Source: Nakazawaea peltata
Taxonomy: Eukaryota > Ascomycota > Pichiomycetes > Alaninales > Pachysolenaceae
Assembly: GCA_001599355.1 (NCBI GenBank)
Contig: BCGQ01000006.1
Location: 682,001-746,000 of the forward strand
Direction: 5' to 3'
Length of the DNA: 64,000 nucleotides
The position numbers were made by a program, and so were the translations under genes. Positions 47,325 to 57,454 of the stretch are shown piece by piece. Each line of letters begins with the position of its first letter. Within the stretch, counting starts at the first letter, position 1. Below the pieces are notes generated by a model. That model saw only the letters and a list, made by a program, of their open reading frames with translations, ran no database searches and was not told the DNA's origin.

Positions 47325-50300
47325 TCAGAAGTAGACTCTAGATCTCATATCGGCGATCTTCTTCTCCACGGCTCTGACAGTGGAATCCAACTTCCCCGCA
47401 ATTCTCAATTTAGTCGATGAATCTAGCGAATTGTAGCACTCTACGAGATCACCATCAACTACCCCCTTTATAGGTACATAAGTACTTCTAAATTTCATGT
47501 GATCTCTAGCGGACAAGAATTCATATTCCAGTCTAAGTAGTTCTTGTAACTTGATAAAGAAGTCCACTTCGGTCTTCAGTAAGAAGGGGATCATAATACC
47601 CACTGTTCCTTGTAAACCAGTGTAAATCACCGAGTCAGAGCCCAGTCCTTCATTAACGCTCAAATGACCCTTATTCATCGATGTGATGATGTCGGGAACG
47701 TAAAAGTTCATCAAGTTAGTCAATCTATAAGGAGAGACATCGTTCAAATAACCCCCTTTAGTAGACAAAAATGTGCCATGATCATCTTCGTCACTTAATT
47801 TGCTCACCTCTTCGGGACAGCGCAAGATAAACATCTGCCCGAATCGGTCGGCTCCAATGACGGTGTCATAATCAAGCGAACGGAACGTAGAGACATGTCT
47901 GGCAATTGTGTCGGTGGCAAAAGGAATGAACTTCCTCTCCAAAGGTTTATAAACAATGAAGGTGATACTTTGATGAATATCGGCAATAGCAATTCGGGTT
48001 GAGGAGCCTGCCATCAGCTCAACCTTCACTATTTGCTTAACAGAATCAACCTGATAGTACAATTTACGTAACAACTGTTTCATACCAAGGTCATAGACTA
48101 CCAACAGGCCACCTACACAGACCAACAACTTACCATCAAATGGCATCATCAGTAACAGAATGGTGTCAATCTTCGTCTCGTGCTTGAACACCAAACTACC
48201 GTCCTCACTGATGCTGAACACTTTCAAGAACGAACCAGAAGCCTTAGTAGGTAAATACTGTAAATCTCTAGACACACTAACAATCAAATGAGGGGACTCA
48301 TTAAACGAAACAACACTCATAGCAACTACACATTCATTCTGAGCAAGTTCAACGGTCTGGGATACCTCTTTAGAAGCCACAACTTGAACACAAGAACTCC
48401 ACAGCTTCTCAGTAACAGGGTATCCGAACTGTTGGTATACCTCTTGATTATCACTTCCGTCTGAATACGGAGACTCAGTGTTGATCTCACTTTCTCCAAC
48501 ATATAAAACCCCATTGTAACTCTCCATCCTCTTAGGCGAGTATCTAAGCAATATACTCTCCAATGAGAACTCACTATTGAGAGGTTCAATGGTGAAGATA
48601 GTCAACATATTGGAATAGACACCGACGATTCCATTCTCCGGACAATCTTCACTCTGGAATGAAGAACCATGTACCAATACGTTGTCCTGAATTGGGACCA
48701 ACTCGAATTTCCGGCTATCATCATTAGTACCAATGTAAGTCTTAGTAGAGAAGCAGATGATGGCATTATTTGGCAAGAGCAGTAACTTGACCGGTTTGGC
48801 TCCGACAACTACACTTCTTACATCGAGGAAAGACCCATTCCTCAGATCAATGCCGATACGGGCGTAGATTCCATCTTGCATTCCAATATGAATATGAGAT
48901 TTCAGAACCTTTAAAGATACAGGCACTGAACTAAGAAGTTGGGTGGAGATCTCATCAAGTTCCGAGTTCAACACATGTATAGTATTCTGAGTAGTTCCCA
49001 AAATCAAAAAGCGAGATCTCTTCTCTGTAGATAACTGTTCAAGCAGCAATGAACTGATCAGAGCAATCAGTTCTGGCCTTGTAGGGTTCTCCACCAACAG
49101 ATCATCCTCATTCAAGTCAAACAGGACAATCTCACGATTGGAAAGACCAAGAACCAATTGGAATTGATTAGCAGTTGCCTGAAGAATCTTAATTCCAGCA
49201 GGAGGTAACCATTCGAATTCCGATTTGACCTCGAATTCTTCTCCTCCATAGCCCACCAAACGTACTTTATCCAGAACTACTTGGACTACAGACGACAGAC
49301 CCATCTGCTGAATCAACAAGGTGCTCGACTCGGTGATTAACCCGGCATTATTCGGCACCTCTTCTACAGACTCACCAATACTCAACACCAATGTACCATC
49401 CAAGAAAGACAACACCAAGAGTCTATCGTATGGATCATTCTCCGAGGTTTTGGTAGTGAAAATGGCCTGAGCATCAGCCGGTAACTCAGAAGATACCAAT
49501 TCACTAGTAGCCAACTCTCTATTGAGCAACTTCAACGAAGACCTTGCTGACTGTCCACATACAGAGACAATTTTCGAGTCCAATAAACGACTTTCCATGA
49601 TCGGATTCAAGGCCTCAATGATATCAACGAGTCCCAAATTATCGAGTTCATGTACTTCAAAGTATATAGAATCATCAGTTATAGAAGTTACATCCACAAG
49701 TTCAGGGTAATTAGTCGAAAGCCACATCTGTGTTTCATCATCTCCAGTTTTCTCAAATTGGTAGATATATTTATCACCGGACTCAGAATCGGCGAATAAA
49801 AATCCCGACTTGAAGATCAAAAGAGACTTCAAAACAGGCAAAGTATCAAAATACTTGATTTCTACAGATTCGACCGCTCCAGGCTCCAATTCTTGGTCCT
49901 CCAAGGTCTCAAATTTCACCTTGTAAAGATCACCGAAATTGTTCTGAAGTAAGACGAAGAATGAGTTCTTCAATTTATGAACGACTCCCCCAACAATATA
50001 ATGATCAAGTTCACGATGAGACAGTCGTTTAGGAATAGGTAAATAATGGGTTTTACAGTTCATATACTTATATTGGATGAGGTCTTTTGAACAAACCAAA
50101 ACTCCAGAAGGTCCAGATAACCCCCCAGGAACAGCGAGTAAAAAATTAGCAGAAGAGTCAATCTTCTCACTGAACTTCCTCACCACATGATTAAGACCAA
50201 GGTCAAGTTCATAATAGTTAAGTAATTTACTCGATTTCTGCTTCTCCTGTTGTTCAATCAGCACAAACATTGGGTTCTCATACCCAACATCAAGACCAAC

Positions 50301-50891
50301 AGTCAGGAAAGTATAGAGTCCCAGAGTGTTAGCCTCCAAAGGAGATGAAATAGTGATCAGATTAGAGTCTAACTCATTGTTAAGTACATATATAAGCTTA
50401 TTACGTTCAATACTACCCACCATCAAGGCCCTACTCTTCTCATCAACACTGAGATATTCACCTTGGGTGAGCCGGGTAACCCCTGTTTTCAGGTATGGTT
50501 CATTATACACAGGAGTGAAATGGGTCAATGACGGATGGACAGAAAGAATAGTGAGGTTCCCCGCGTCTGAGGTGAGCACAATAGAGTCACTGACCGAGCC
50601 GGAGATCCGGAAAGTGTCAATTGCCCTGATACTGCTGAACAAATCTTGGCTGAAAAGTCGGTTCAACTTGCCTGTACTGGAATCGAATTTGTAGAGTGTA
50701 AGGGTAGTGGATGTGGCGACTATAAGTTCCTGCGGACCACTGCGCGAAGATTTCTTTTTCGTTCCATCCAGCAGAGCCATCACAGCTGAAGCCAGAGGCG
50801 GGCTAAAGTGTCCTATCACAGACCCAACTGAGTGAGACTCTTTCTGAAGAGTCAAGTTATAGAGGAACAATTCAGGTTTGACAGAAGCCAT
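47325..50891 (-). CDS. RSE1: U2 snRNP SF3b subunit Rse1 (SF3B3)
   Basis: The protein has 1188 residues, a typical size for fungal SF3b130; S. cerevisiae Rse1 is longer (1361) through insertions. It begins LFLYNLTLQKESHSVGSVIGHFS, which matches the family opening. The long beta-propeller N-terminal part corresponds to MMS1_N, and the C-terminal third to the CPSF_A domain (IADIHQSITFIVY, RHVSTFRSLDYDTVIGADRFGQMFILR, SVNEGLGSDSVIYTGLQGTVGIMIPF). Rse1 scaffolds SF3b and supports Hsh155 at the branch-point/U2 helix in the nucleus. All introns of this window carry perfect TACTAAC boxes. The start is the first ATG. MDM20 is divergent 290 bp away. Two TCCGCC/GGCGGA hexamers lie in the shared promoter. 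Confidence 0.95.
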   Translation of the reverse strand: MASVKPELFLYNLTLQKESHSVGSVIGHFSPPLASAVMALLDGTKKKSSRSGPQELIVATSTTLTLYKFDSSTGKLNRLFSQDLFSSIRAIDTFRISGSVSDSIVLTSDAGNLTILSVHPSLTHFTPVYNEPYLKTGVTRLTQGEYLSVDEKSRALMVGSIERNKLIYVLNNELDSNLITISSPLEANTLGLYTFLTVGLDVGYENPMFVLIEQQEKQKSSKLLNYYELDLGLNHVVRKFSEKIDSSANFLLAVPGGLSGPSGVLVCSKDLIQYKYMNCKTHYLPIPKRLSHRELDHYIVGGVVHKLKNSFFVLLQNNFGDLYKVKFETLEDQELEPGAVESVEIKYFDTLPVLKSLLIFKSGFLFADSESGDKYIYQFEKTGDDETQMWLSTNYPELVDVTSITDDSIYFEVHELDNLGLVDIIEALNPIMESRLLDSKIVSVCGQSARSSLKLLNRELATSELVSSELPADAQAIFTTKTSENDPYDRLLVLSFLDGTLVLSIGESVEEVPNNAGLITESSTLLIQQMGLSSVVQVVLDKVRLVGYGGEEFEVKSEFEWLPPAGIKILQATANQFQLVLGLSNREIVLFDLNEDDLLVENPTRPELIALISSLLLEQLSTEKRSRFLILGTTQNTIHVLNSELDEISTQLLSSVPVSLKVLKSHIHIGMQDGIYARIGIDLRNGSFLDVRSVVVGAKPVKLLLLPNNAIICFSTKTYIGTNDDSRKFELVPIQDNVLVHGSSFQSEDCPENGIVGVYSNMLTIFTIEPLNSEFSLESILLRYSPKRMESYNGVLYVGESEINTESPYSDGSDNQEVYQQFGYPVTEKLWSSCVQVVASKEVSQTVELAQNECVVAMSVVSFNESPHLIVSVSRDLQYLPTKASGSFLKVFSISEDGSLVFKHETKIDTILLLMMPFDGKLLVCVGGLLVVYDLGMKQLLRKLYYQVDSVKQIVKVELMAGSSTRIAIADIHQSITFIVYKPLERKFIPFATDTIARHVSTFRSLDYDTVIGADRFGQMFILRCPEEVSKLSDEDDHGTFLSTKGGYLNDVSPYRLTNLMNFYVPDIITSMNKGHLSVNEGLGSDSVIYTGLQGTVGIMIPFLLKTEVDFFIKLQELLRLEYEFLSARDHMKFRSTYVPIKGVVDGDLVECYNSLDSSTKLRIAGKLDSTVRAVEKKIADMRSRVYF

Positions 50892-51035
50892 GGTGACACG
50901 ATAAAAACGGGTTTAAATAACAACGAGCACTTCAGTATAGGTCTCAGTTATCCAAATATGATCACAGGTGTCTAGTTCCCTAAGTCTCCCAAGTTTCCCC
51001 AGCTTCTCTTCTCTTCCTCTAACTAAAAATTTTCT

Positions 51036-51090
51036 TCCGCCCATGTCAAGAATTTCCCCTGCCATTTTCTGCTCTTAGGCGGAGATCTCC
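51036..51090. promoter_or_regulatory. TCCGCC/GGCGGA pair in the RSE1-MDM20 promoter
   Basis: TCCGCC lies at 51036-51041 and GGCGGA at 51078-51083, the second running into a GGAGATCTCC palindrome (51081-51090). They resemble the TCCGCC cluster upstream of TRS130 and sit roughly midway between the two divergent starts. Confidence 0.45.
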
Positions 51091-51181
51091 TTCGAAAATG
51101 AAAAATTCGGCTCACCAACTCCACCCATCTAGAAAGATGATTCAAGATACATCCCGATAACAACCTGCACACCACATCTCA

Positions 51182-53533
51182 ATGTCGGACAAAATCACAC
51201 GTTCTATCTTCACCGCCATAGATGCTGGATCCTTCGATTTGGCCAAGACTTTATGCGACCAACAGCTCAAAAAGTACCCCAACACAAGCTACTTCTACGC
51301 TTTAAAGCTGTATGTTTTAGTTCTTAATGGAGAGACTCAGTCCCTGGTCAAACAGGCAGATTCTTTACTGTCCAAAACTCCAAGTGATCCTAATCTGTTG
51401 GAGTTGCTCCACATAGTATACCGCCGTCTGGGTTTATTCAAGCAGAGCGTCCTCTGTTACGAGAATGCTTGCAAAAAGTACCCATCTTTGGCGTTAGCTG
51501 AGTCCTGGTTTGAGCTCAGTGTCAAGAATTTGGACATCTCCTCATTACAGAAGGCAAGTCTGATGGTCTACAAACAATCTGGACCAGATTCCAGACCAGC
51601 AAAGTTACAATATCTGTTCAATTTATTACTTCTGACTAACGATGAATCTTCCACGACTATTCAGAAGAAGTTATTCCCCAAATTGGGGCTGAAATTGTTA
51701 GAGGACCTCCAGTTAAACAACTCCCAAGAGGTTTATTTGTATGTCAAGTTACTCTTAGCGATCGGAGGAGACGAAGAAAGACTGAAACTGAAGCTGAAAC
51801 TAGTCCAGTTTTTGTCCTCAGAATTTGATTTGGAATTACAGATAATCTTGCTCGATTTACTTCACGAGACCGAGAATTGGTCCGAGTTACATGATTTCTC
51901 AAGTAAGATCGTGTTCGAGAACAAGTTTGATGACTGGGATACCTGGTGTTTATACTTAAAATCTCGACTTGAGGTGGGTAAAATCGATCAACAATCGAAT
52001 CAAGAAATTGAAGAGGAAATTTGTAGCAAAGTCACTCAATTGAATACCCAAACCGGATACCCAAGTAGAAATTCACACTTAATAGTGCTTGAATTGTTCT
52101 TCAGAACAAATAATAACCCCAAATTCAACCATTTCCTCCAACAATATATCAAATCTTTCGGTGATAAATCTTGCTGTTTTATTGACTTGAAAAAGTACAA
52201 AAGTTGTATTGAACTTTCTCAATTGACTGAGTATTTGGAGATCGAAAAGATCGAGAAACTCTCCCAGAACGAGATATCCGTCAAATCAGCCACATCCTTA
52301 GTCAATTATCAACGTTTCCAGCTCTTATTTGACTCCGACACTCCAAAGGTTATGAGCACCAACCTCAAATATTTTGAGCTCACAAAACACTTGACTAAAT
52401 CGAAATTGAAGACCGATTATTTCATTGGGAATGAGTTCATTCTCATGAATGTGCAATTGATCTTGAAAGACCATCCAATCGACACTCAATCTCTCATTAA
52501 ATGTGCCATTATGTTAGAAGAATATCTGAAAATTGACCACCATGAGTTCCATACCAGGTTAGTTTTGGTTGCAATTTACATCAGATTGAACTGCTTCACC
52601 AAGGCAAAGTTCCATTACGATATTTTGAAGATCAGGTTCATCCAAACGGACACTTTATCCTACTTCCTCTTAAGTAAAATCGGACAAATTTGTCCTAACT
52701 CTTCCGCTTTAGAAGAGCTCCAAAAACTGCAGTCAATCTACAAAAATAACACCAGAGAAACCACCTACTTCATCAAGGAGGCATATGACAAGCTGACATT
52801 CACCAAGATCCTTGGGTTTATCGAGTTCGGGATCCGTTTACGTGACTCTATCTCCAGGTACTTAAACTCTGTAGAAATGATCAAGATCCAGAGAATCTCA
52901 GGCCAATCTCCCGACCTGGAAATCTCAGTTTTGACTTCAGGTTACGGTGTAAAGTTCAGAGACAATCGAGATTTCACTACAGTATGGGATTTTGGTACTT
53001 TTGGTGGAAATGAAGGTAATTCCTTACTTAACGATCACTGCTACGAATCTCCATCTAATTACGTGGAGTTAATGATCGCCAAAGAGCTTCTTATTTCCAA
53101 TGACACCTCCAAATGTCAATTGAGTCTGTGTGTAGATAAGATAAGACAATCCAAGGTGGATTACAAGACCGAGTCATGGCAATTGGGCTTGATCGCTGGA
53201 TTGGTGGAGCAAATTAAAGAGAAATCAACGGTTTCTCCAGCTGAAATCTCTCAGATTCCTCTGGTTCAATCTATAAATGATCTGTTCATCTTATTGGAGA
53301 CTCTGAAATGTCTTAATAGTCTTAAGATGAGCTACAAATCGGAGATGGACTCCAAATTGAATAAAGAGATCACTCTTCTTAGTAAGAAATTGGTTGAGAT
53401 GGTCAAAGAGGGTGATTATAAACTGGAATTGGAGATTGGAAGTGACTTCACATCTCCAATCACCAAAGATATCTTACAAGATATCAAAGAATCAAGAACT
53501 GAACTGATAAAAATCATCAAAAGACTACAATAA
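51182..53533 (+). CDS. MDM20: NatB auxiliary subunit Mdm20 (Naa25)
   Basis: The 783-residue all-helical protein (S. cerevisiae Mdm20 796) starts with TPR-like repeats: FDLAKTLCDQQLKKYPNTSYFYALKLYVL, then ESWFELSVKNLDISSLQKASLMVYKQ. It continues with less conserved helices to the end. Mdm20 anchors the catalytic subunit Nat3 to the ribosome. NatB acetylates N-termini beginning Met-Glu, Met-Asp, Met-Asn or Met-Gln, including actin and tropomyosin. The ATG is the first in frame and the N-terminal sequence fits the family. The stop is followed after 34 bp by the convergent LSB1/PIN3-like gene. Confidence 0.9.
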   Translation: MSDKITRSIFTAIDAGSFDLAKTLCDQQLKKYPNTSYFYALKLYVLVLNGETQSLVKQADSLLSKTPSDPNLLELLHIVYRRLGLFKQSVLCYENACKKYPSLALAESWFELSVKNLDISSLQKASLMVYKQSGPDSRPAKLQYLFNLLLLTNDESSTTIQKKLFPKLGLKLLEDLQLNNSQEVYLYVKLLLAIGGDEERLKLKLKLVQFLSSEFDLELQIILLDLLHETENWSELHDFSSKIVFENKFDDWDTWCLYLKSRLEVGKIDQQSNQEIEEEICSKVTQLNTQTGYPSRNSHLIVLELFFRTNNNPKFNHFLQQYIKSFGDKSCCFIDLKKYKSCIELSQLTEYLEIEKIEKLSQNEISVKSATSLVNYQRFQLLFDSDTPKVMSTNLKYFELTKHLTKSKLKTDYFIGNEFILMNVQLILKDHPIDTQSLIKCAIMLEEYLKIDHHEFHTRLVLVAIYIRLNCFTKAKFHYDILKIRFIQTDTLSYFLLSKIGQICPNSSALEELQKLQSIYKNNTRETTYFIKEAYDKLTFTKILGFIEFGIRLRDSISRYLNSVEMIKIQRISGQSPDLEISVLTSGYGVKFRDNRDFTTVWDFGTFGGNEGNSLLNDHCYESPSNYVELMIAKELLISNDTSKCQLSLCVDKIRQSKVDYKTESWQLGLIAGLVEQIKEKSTVSPAEISQIPLVQSINDLFILLETLKCLNSLKMSYKSEMDSKLNKEITLLSKKLVEMVKEGDYKLELEIGSDFTSPITKDILQDIKESRTELIKIIKRLQ

Positions 53534-53567
53534 ATCTGTATATATCATAAATGAATAGTGCATTAAA

Positions 53568-54344
53568 CTAGAAAATACTGTTGACGATATCTGAACCGAT
53601 AGTAGCACCGGCACCGAAAATCAGGGCATCCTTCAACTGTTTTCCGAATTTCTTGAGATGAGGATGGGAATTCAGGCCTTGAGGGCCTTGTTGAGGGGCC
53701 TGTTGAGGAGCCATCTGTTGCTGTTGTTGAGGATAGAAATTTGTAGAAGCTGGAGGGAATGGAGGTGGAGATTGCATTTGTTGTTGAGGTTGAATTTGCT
53801 GCTGCTGTTGTTGATATGGTGGAGCTGATGGAGCACCTCCATATAAACGAACATAATTAGAAGGGAAAACACCCTCATTTGAGCCTACTCTTCCTCTCCA
53901 CCAATCTGGACTCAATCTCTCCAAAATTTCAACCTTATCACCCTTTGTAAGTTTCAAGTCTGTTGGCTGTTGAGGCAGGAAATCGAACATGGCTTCAGCC
54001 AATTCAGCAGTTTGGGTGCTTCCGGTAGAAACCGAAGCCATCGACTGAGTACCAGTAGCTGTCTTTTCCATGGCGATATCAACAGGAGGTTGACCTGTGT
54101 ACTTCTCAGGCAAAGTAGCGATCAAATTCTCATACATAGACTTGCTGATGACATTTGATTCATATAAAAATTCAAGTTCCTATTGTTAATGTTAGTAATC
54201 TAAGGGGGAAAAATTAGATCTGGGGAGATCGGGGATTGGGTCAGCAGAAGTTAAAACAAAATCTCTGCAGCTGTGTGTCCTCCAAACGATACTACTCACC
54301 GTTCTGACGTTCGTCAACGAACGATTAATCAAAGCGTTAGACAT
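53568..54344 (-). CDS. SH3 protein of the Lsb1/Pin3 family, one intron
   Basis: Exon 1 is 54300-54344 (MSNALINRSLTNVRT) and exon 2 is 53568-54179. The spliced protein has 218 residues, against 215 in Pin3 and 241 in Lsb1. The joined N-terminus SLTNVRTELEFLYESNVISKS matches the family's start, which the unspliced frame would miss. An SH3 domain spans about residues 76-128 (AMFDFLPQQ, LSPDWWRGR, GVFPSNYVRLY). A Gln/Pro-rich stretch follows (about 130-185), then the conserved tail HPHLKKFGKQLKDALIFGAGATIGSDIVNSIF. The family binds Las17/WASP, represses Arp2/3-driven actin assembly in endocytosis, and the Gln-rich part of Pin3 can induce the PSI prion. It is presumably the single ancestral copy of LSB1 and PIN3. 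Confidence 0.94.
54180..54299 (-). other. Intron of the LSB1/PIN3-like gene (120 nt)
   Basis: The 5' site is GTGAGT, the branch box TACTAAC (54191-54197), and the 3' site TAG, 11 nt after the branch box. The intron is phase 0 between Thr15 and Glu16. Confidence 0.92.
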
Positions 54345-55119
54345 TTTGTGATCTTCGTGATGCCAAGTGATGAGATGTAAAGAGCAGAACAGCAGTTTTT
54401 GAAGCGAAATTAGTCCATTTTTTAAGTTGAGATTCGTTTTCTGCTGCTCTGCGGTGCGCTGCGCCTTCCGATGATGGCAGAGAACGTGCCATTAAGGGAG
54501 ATTGGGGCGGTGAAAATAAGCCTCTTCATAGAAGAATGTTTTGAGAGATGAGACTGGAAGGCTGAGAAACAAGGACGGTGCTGGATTTGAGTGCTCTTTT
54601 CAATGTTGTTAGGCCAAGTTCATTGCATATGCCAAGGATCCGAAACCACTTGTGGCATTGGACGATCGATGCCCTCTGCCAGTCCCGCTGACTCCTACTG
54701 AAAACGATCATTTCAAGAGCAAATTAATAATCAAAAAAGGAAGCCCCGCACGGGTGCATACAAATCAAAAACTCAAAGAGAGCGAGCGCCAAATATGACG
54801 TAATAAAGAAGAGAGAAGACAGTTGGTTGCCAAGATTTGTTTCTCGAGATTTAGATGACTTTGAAAGAGAGGGAAGATGATGGGGAGGGGTTGGTATGTT
54901 TTCACTGAATGAGTTCAATGCCCATCAGATTTTGTATGGTCTAGTACGCTCAATTACCCAGCATCGTTTAGCTTATGTTCAATATTGCTTAGTATGCTTA
55001 ATGACAGCTCATTTGATAACACAAAGCCACTACGGAAAACAAAGCTCATCTCTTAATTTGAAACGCCACGCGTGCGGCGTCCTACTAAAAAAATTTAGCC
55101 TACCACATGTCTACCAATT

Positions 55120-55440
55120 CTTATCTTACATGCGGACTACGACATTACGGATTAATAATCAGACATAAGTATGCCGTACCACCAATGTACCACCAATAGA
55201 CAACTGACCTACCACCAAGTACCAGCAACCACCAGTAACCACCACAACATTGCTCTACTCCTCATCAATTGCTGCTTCTTTACTCCATCCCAAATAGACT
55301 GACTCTTCCTCTTCCAGCCTTCTAACCCCTCCTTTCTCCCTCATGCTCCCCCTATTTTCCGTCCCCCTCCTTCATCTTCCCTTTTGCTCCCCCCTATTTT
55401 CCCTCGCTCTCTCTATCTCTTTCTTTGCTTTTTCCTTATC
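55120..55440 (-). promoter_or_regulatory. Two GATAAG motifs upstream of the permease
   Basis: CTTATC at 55120-55125 and 55435-55440 is the complement of GATAAG, bound by Gln3/Gat1 at nitrogen-regulated genes such as DAL5. Two hexamers in 1.3 kb are only slightly above chance, so this is suggestive. Confidence 0.3.
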
Positions 55441-55542
55441 TCACCCTCTCTCCTTAAGAAACACACCTAAAACGCCCCCTCTTTTTTTTTTATTTTTCTT
55501 TTCTTTTTTTGTTAGCATTTTTAACGCGAGCCCAGCAGGGGT

Positions 55543-55550
55543 TATATAAA
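55543..55550 (+). promoter_or_regulatory. TATA box of the DAL5-family permease
   Basis: TATATAAA lies about 74-81 bp before the ATG at 55624. Confidence 0.6.
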
Positions 55551-55623
55551 AGGGGTGAATCCGGATCAGACGCCCTGGGAATTTCGGATCCCACTTATTC
55601 ATACTTTTTAAAGATCTGTACTT

Positions 55624-57243
55624 ATGAGCTCCGACATCGAATCTATCCTGTCCGACGTCCACAACACACACCTGAACTTACAGCGCCCTCCAGAACTGTT
55701 AAACGAAAAGCTGACAGCTAAAGCTTCATCCACATCTGACGACGAATTTTATGATGATACGACTTTAGAACCATCCTCAAGGGTGGCTTCTTATAGTAAC
55801 ATCGACGAGAAGAAACTTCTCCGCAAGATCGACTTCAATTTGATGCCAATGCTTCTGTTATTATATTTACTTTGTTTCTTGGATCGTGGAAATATTGGTA
55901 ACGCTAAGATTGAAGGGTTGTCTGAAGACTTGGGGTTGACCGATGAAGAGTACAAGATTTCTTTGACTGTATTTTTCTTAACTTATGCATTTTCGGAGAT
56001 TCCATCTAATATTTTATTCAAATATTTCCACCGCCCTAGTTTGTTCATCCCTACTATTATGGTATTATGGGGGATCAATACTATGTGTCTTGGATTTGTT
56101 CAGAATTATCATGGTTTGGTAGTTGCAAGATTGACTTTGGGTATTGCCGAGCTGGGATTCTACCCTGGTGTTGTTTTTTACCTTACAAAATGGTACTGTT
56201 CTCATGAAATTCAACTTCGTCAGACTTTATTCTTCCTGTCACTGTCTATGGCTGGTGCTTTCTCCGGATTGTTACTGTATCTGATTGCTAAGATGGACGG
56301 TGTTGGAGGTTACGAAGGTTGGAGATGGATTTTCATTTTGGAAGGTTTGGCTACACTGGTAGTTCTGTTTACTTCTTACTTCATTCTTCATGATTATCCT
56401 GAGACCCTGAAATTTTTGACAGCTGAAGAGAAGGAATTTGTTTTAAACCGTATTCTGAATTATAATTCAAGTGCCGGTGAATTGGGTGAGGATGTAAAGA
56501 GTTTGGGTGCCAGTACTCTTCTGCTGAAAGAGGAGACTCATCACCGTAAGAAGTACATTATCCAACTGTTCAAGGATTGGCAAATTTATTTCCAATTATT
56601 AACTTATTATGGTATTTGTGTGCCATTATACCTGATTTCGCTTTTCCTTCCTACAATCATCAATAATTTAGGCTACACTACCCTGAAACTGCAACTTTTG
56701 ACCATTCCAATCTACGTTACTCTGTGTCTGATGTCAATTTTGACACTGTACTTGAGTGACCGCACTGGTTTGAGATCACCATTTATCCTTGGGGGTTACT
56801 GTTTAATGCTTATCGGATTCATTATGCTGGTACTGGCCGACCTGAAGACAATGCCAGGAGTGGTTTATGCAGGTGTCTACATTGTTCTGCTCGGGATTTA
56901 TCCACTGTTCCCAGGAGCTGTTACCTGGTGTTCTAATAATTTAGCAGGAGAATACAAAAGAGCAGTTGGTTCTCTGTTCCAAATTGGTTTAGGTAATTTG
57001 AGTGGTGCTTACAGTTCCAACTTCTACAGACTGGTGGACTCTCCTCAATACACTATGGGTCATTGTCTCTGTATCGGTTTCATTGCCATGGGAACAATCT
57101 CTACTATCATTTTGATAATCGGATATTCCAGAAGCAATACAAAGAAGAAGGCTGACCTTCTGAGTGGAAAATACGATTCATACAGTCATGTCCAATTATT
57201 AGAAATGGGGGACAAGAGTCCTTACTTCAAGTATAGATTGTAA
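55624..57243 (+). CDS. MFS permease of the DAL5/TNA1 anion:cation symporter family
   Basis: The protein has 539 residues with an acidic cytosolic N-terminus of about 65 residues followed by 12 predicted membrane spans in two groups of six. The family motif LLYLLCFLDRGNIGNAKIEGL is at span 1, then SEIPSNILFK, RLTLGIAELGFYPGVVFYLTKWY and the loop GGYEGWRWIFILEGLATL. This family carries small organic anions with protons across the plasma membrane: allantoate (Dal5), nicotinate (Tna1), pantothenate (Fen2), biotin (Vht1). I cannot assign the substrate. The length and sequence feel closest to Tna1-like proteins, without certainty. A TATA box and possible GATA sites suggest regulated expression. Confidence 0.9.
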   Translation: MSSDIESILSDVHNTHLNLQRPPELLNEKLTAKASSTSDDEFYDDTTLEPSSRVASYSNIDEKKLLRKIDFNLMPMLLLLYLLCFLDRGNIGNAKIEGLSEDLGLTDEEYKISLTVFFLTYAFSEIPSNILFKYFHRPSLFIPTIMVLWGINTMCLGFVQNYHGLVVARLTLGIAELGFYPGVVFYLTKWYCSHEIQLRQTLFFLSLSMAGAFSGLLLYLIAKMDGVGGYEGWRWIFILEGLATLVVLFTSYFILHDYPETLKFLTAEEKEFVLNRILNYNSSAGELGEDVKSLGASTLLLKEETHHRKKYIIQLFKDWQIYFQLLTYYGICVPLYLISLFLPTIINNLGYTTLKLQLLTIPIYVTLCLMSILTLYLSDRTGLRSPFILGGYCLMLIGFIMLVLADLKTMPGVVYAGVYIVLLGIYPLFPGAVTWCSNNLAGEYKRAVGSLFQIGLGNLSGAYSSNFYRLVDSPQYTMGHCLCIGFIAMGTISTIILIIGYSRSNTKKKADLLSGKYDSYSHVQLLEMGDKSPYFKYRL

Positions 57244-57438
57244 ACCAATGGGGAAAAAAGTGCAGGCCACGCAATATATATTACTTAGTTTCTTAGATAA
57301 CCCCTTGTTAGACGGGATCTACACAGGGGCTTCCCTCGAAACTTTCTTAGTTTATAGTTTAATCGGTTATTTTTCTTTTTTGTTTATTTACTCTTCGGTT
57401 TCTGGTTTGTAATGACATTTCCGCATTCGTCTATTTCA

Positions 57439-57454
57439 TTTCCTAATTGGGAAC
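57439..57454 (+). promoter_or_regulatory. Mcm1-like box upstream of NCE102
   Basis: TTTCCTAATTGGGAAC differs from the box at 4629-4644 only in its last base. It lies about 670 bp upstream of NCE102. Confidence 0.45.

Larger units (their letters stand above)
54345..55623. other. 1.3 kb intergenic region before the permease
   Basis: No gene is seen; frames here are short and lack features. It contains two GTACCACCAAT repeats (55176-55197) in a CCACCA-rich stretch, and a CACGCGTGC element with an ACGCGT core (55068-55073). Two GATA-factor motifs lie at 55120-55125 and 55435-55440. A long C/T-rich tract ends in T runs (about 55260-55510), and a TATA box follows at 55543-55550. This looks like the promoter of a regulated permease gene. 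Confidence 0.55.

Noticed and set aside
55120-55440. Firm nitrogen-catabolite control of the permease from GATAAG sites
   Set aside because: Only two hexamers in 1.3 kb, not clustered, so they are listed as a low-confidence feature and not as a finding.
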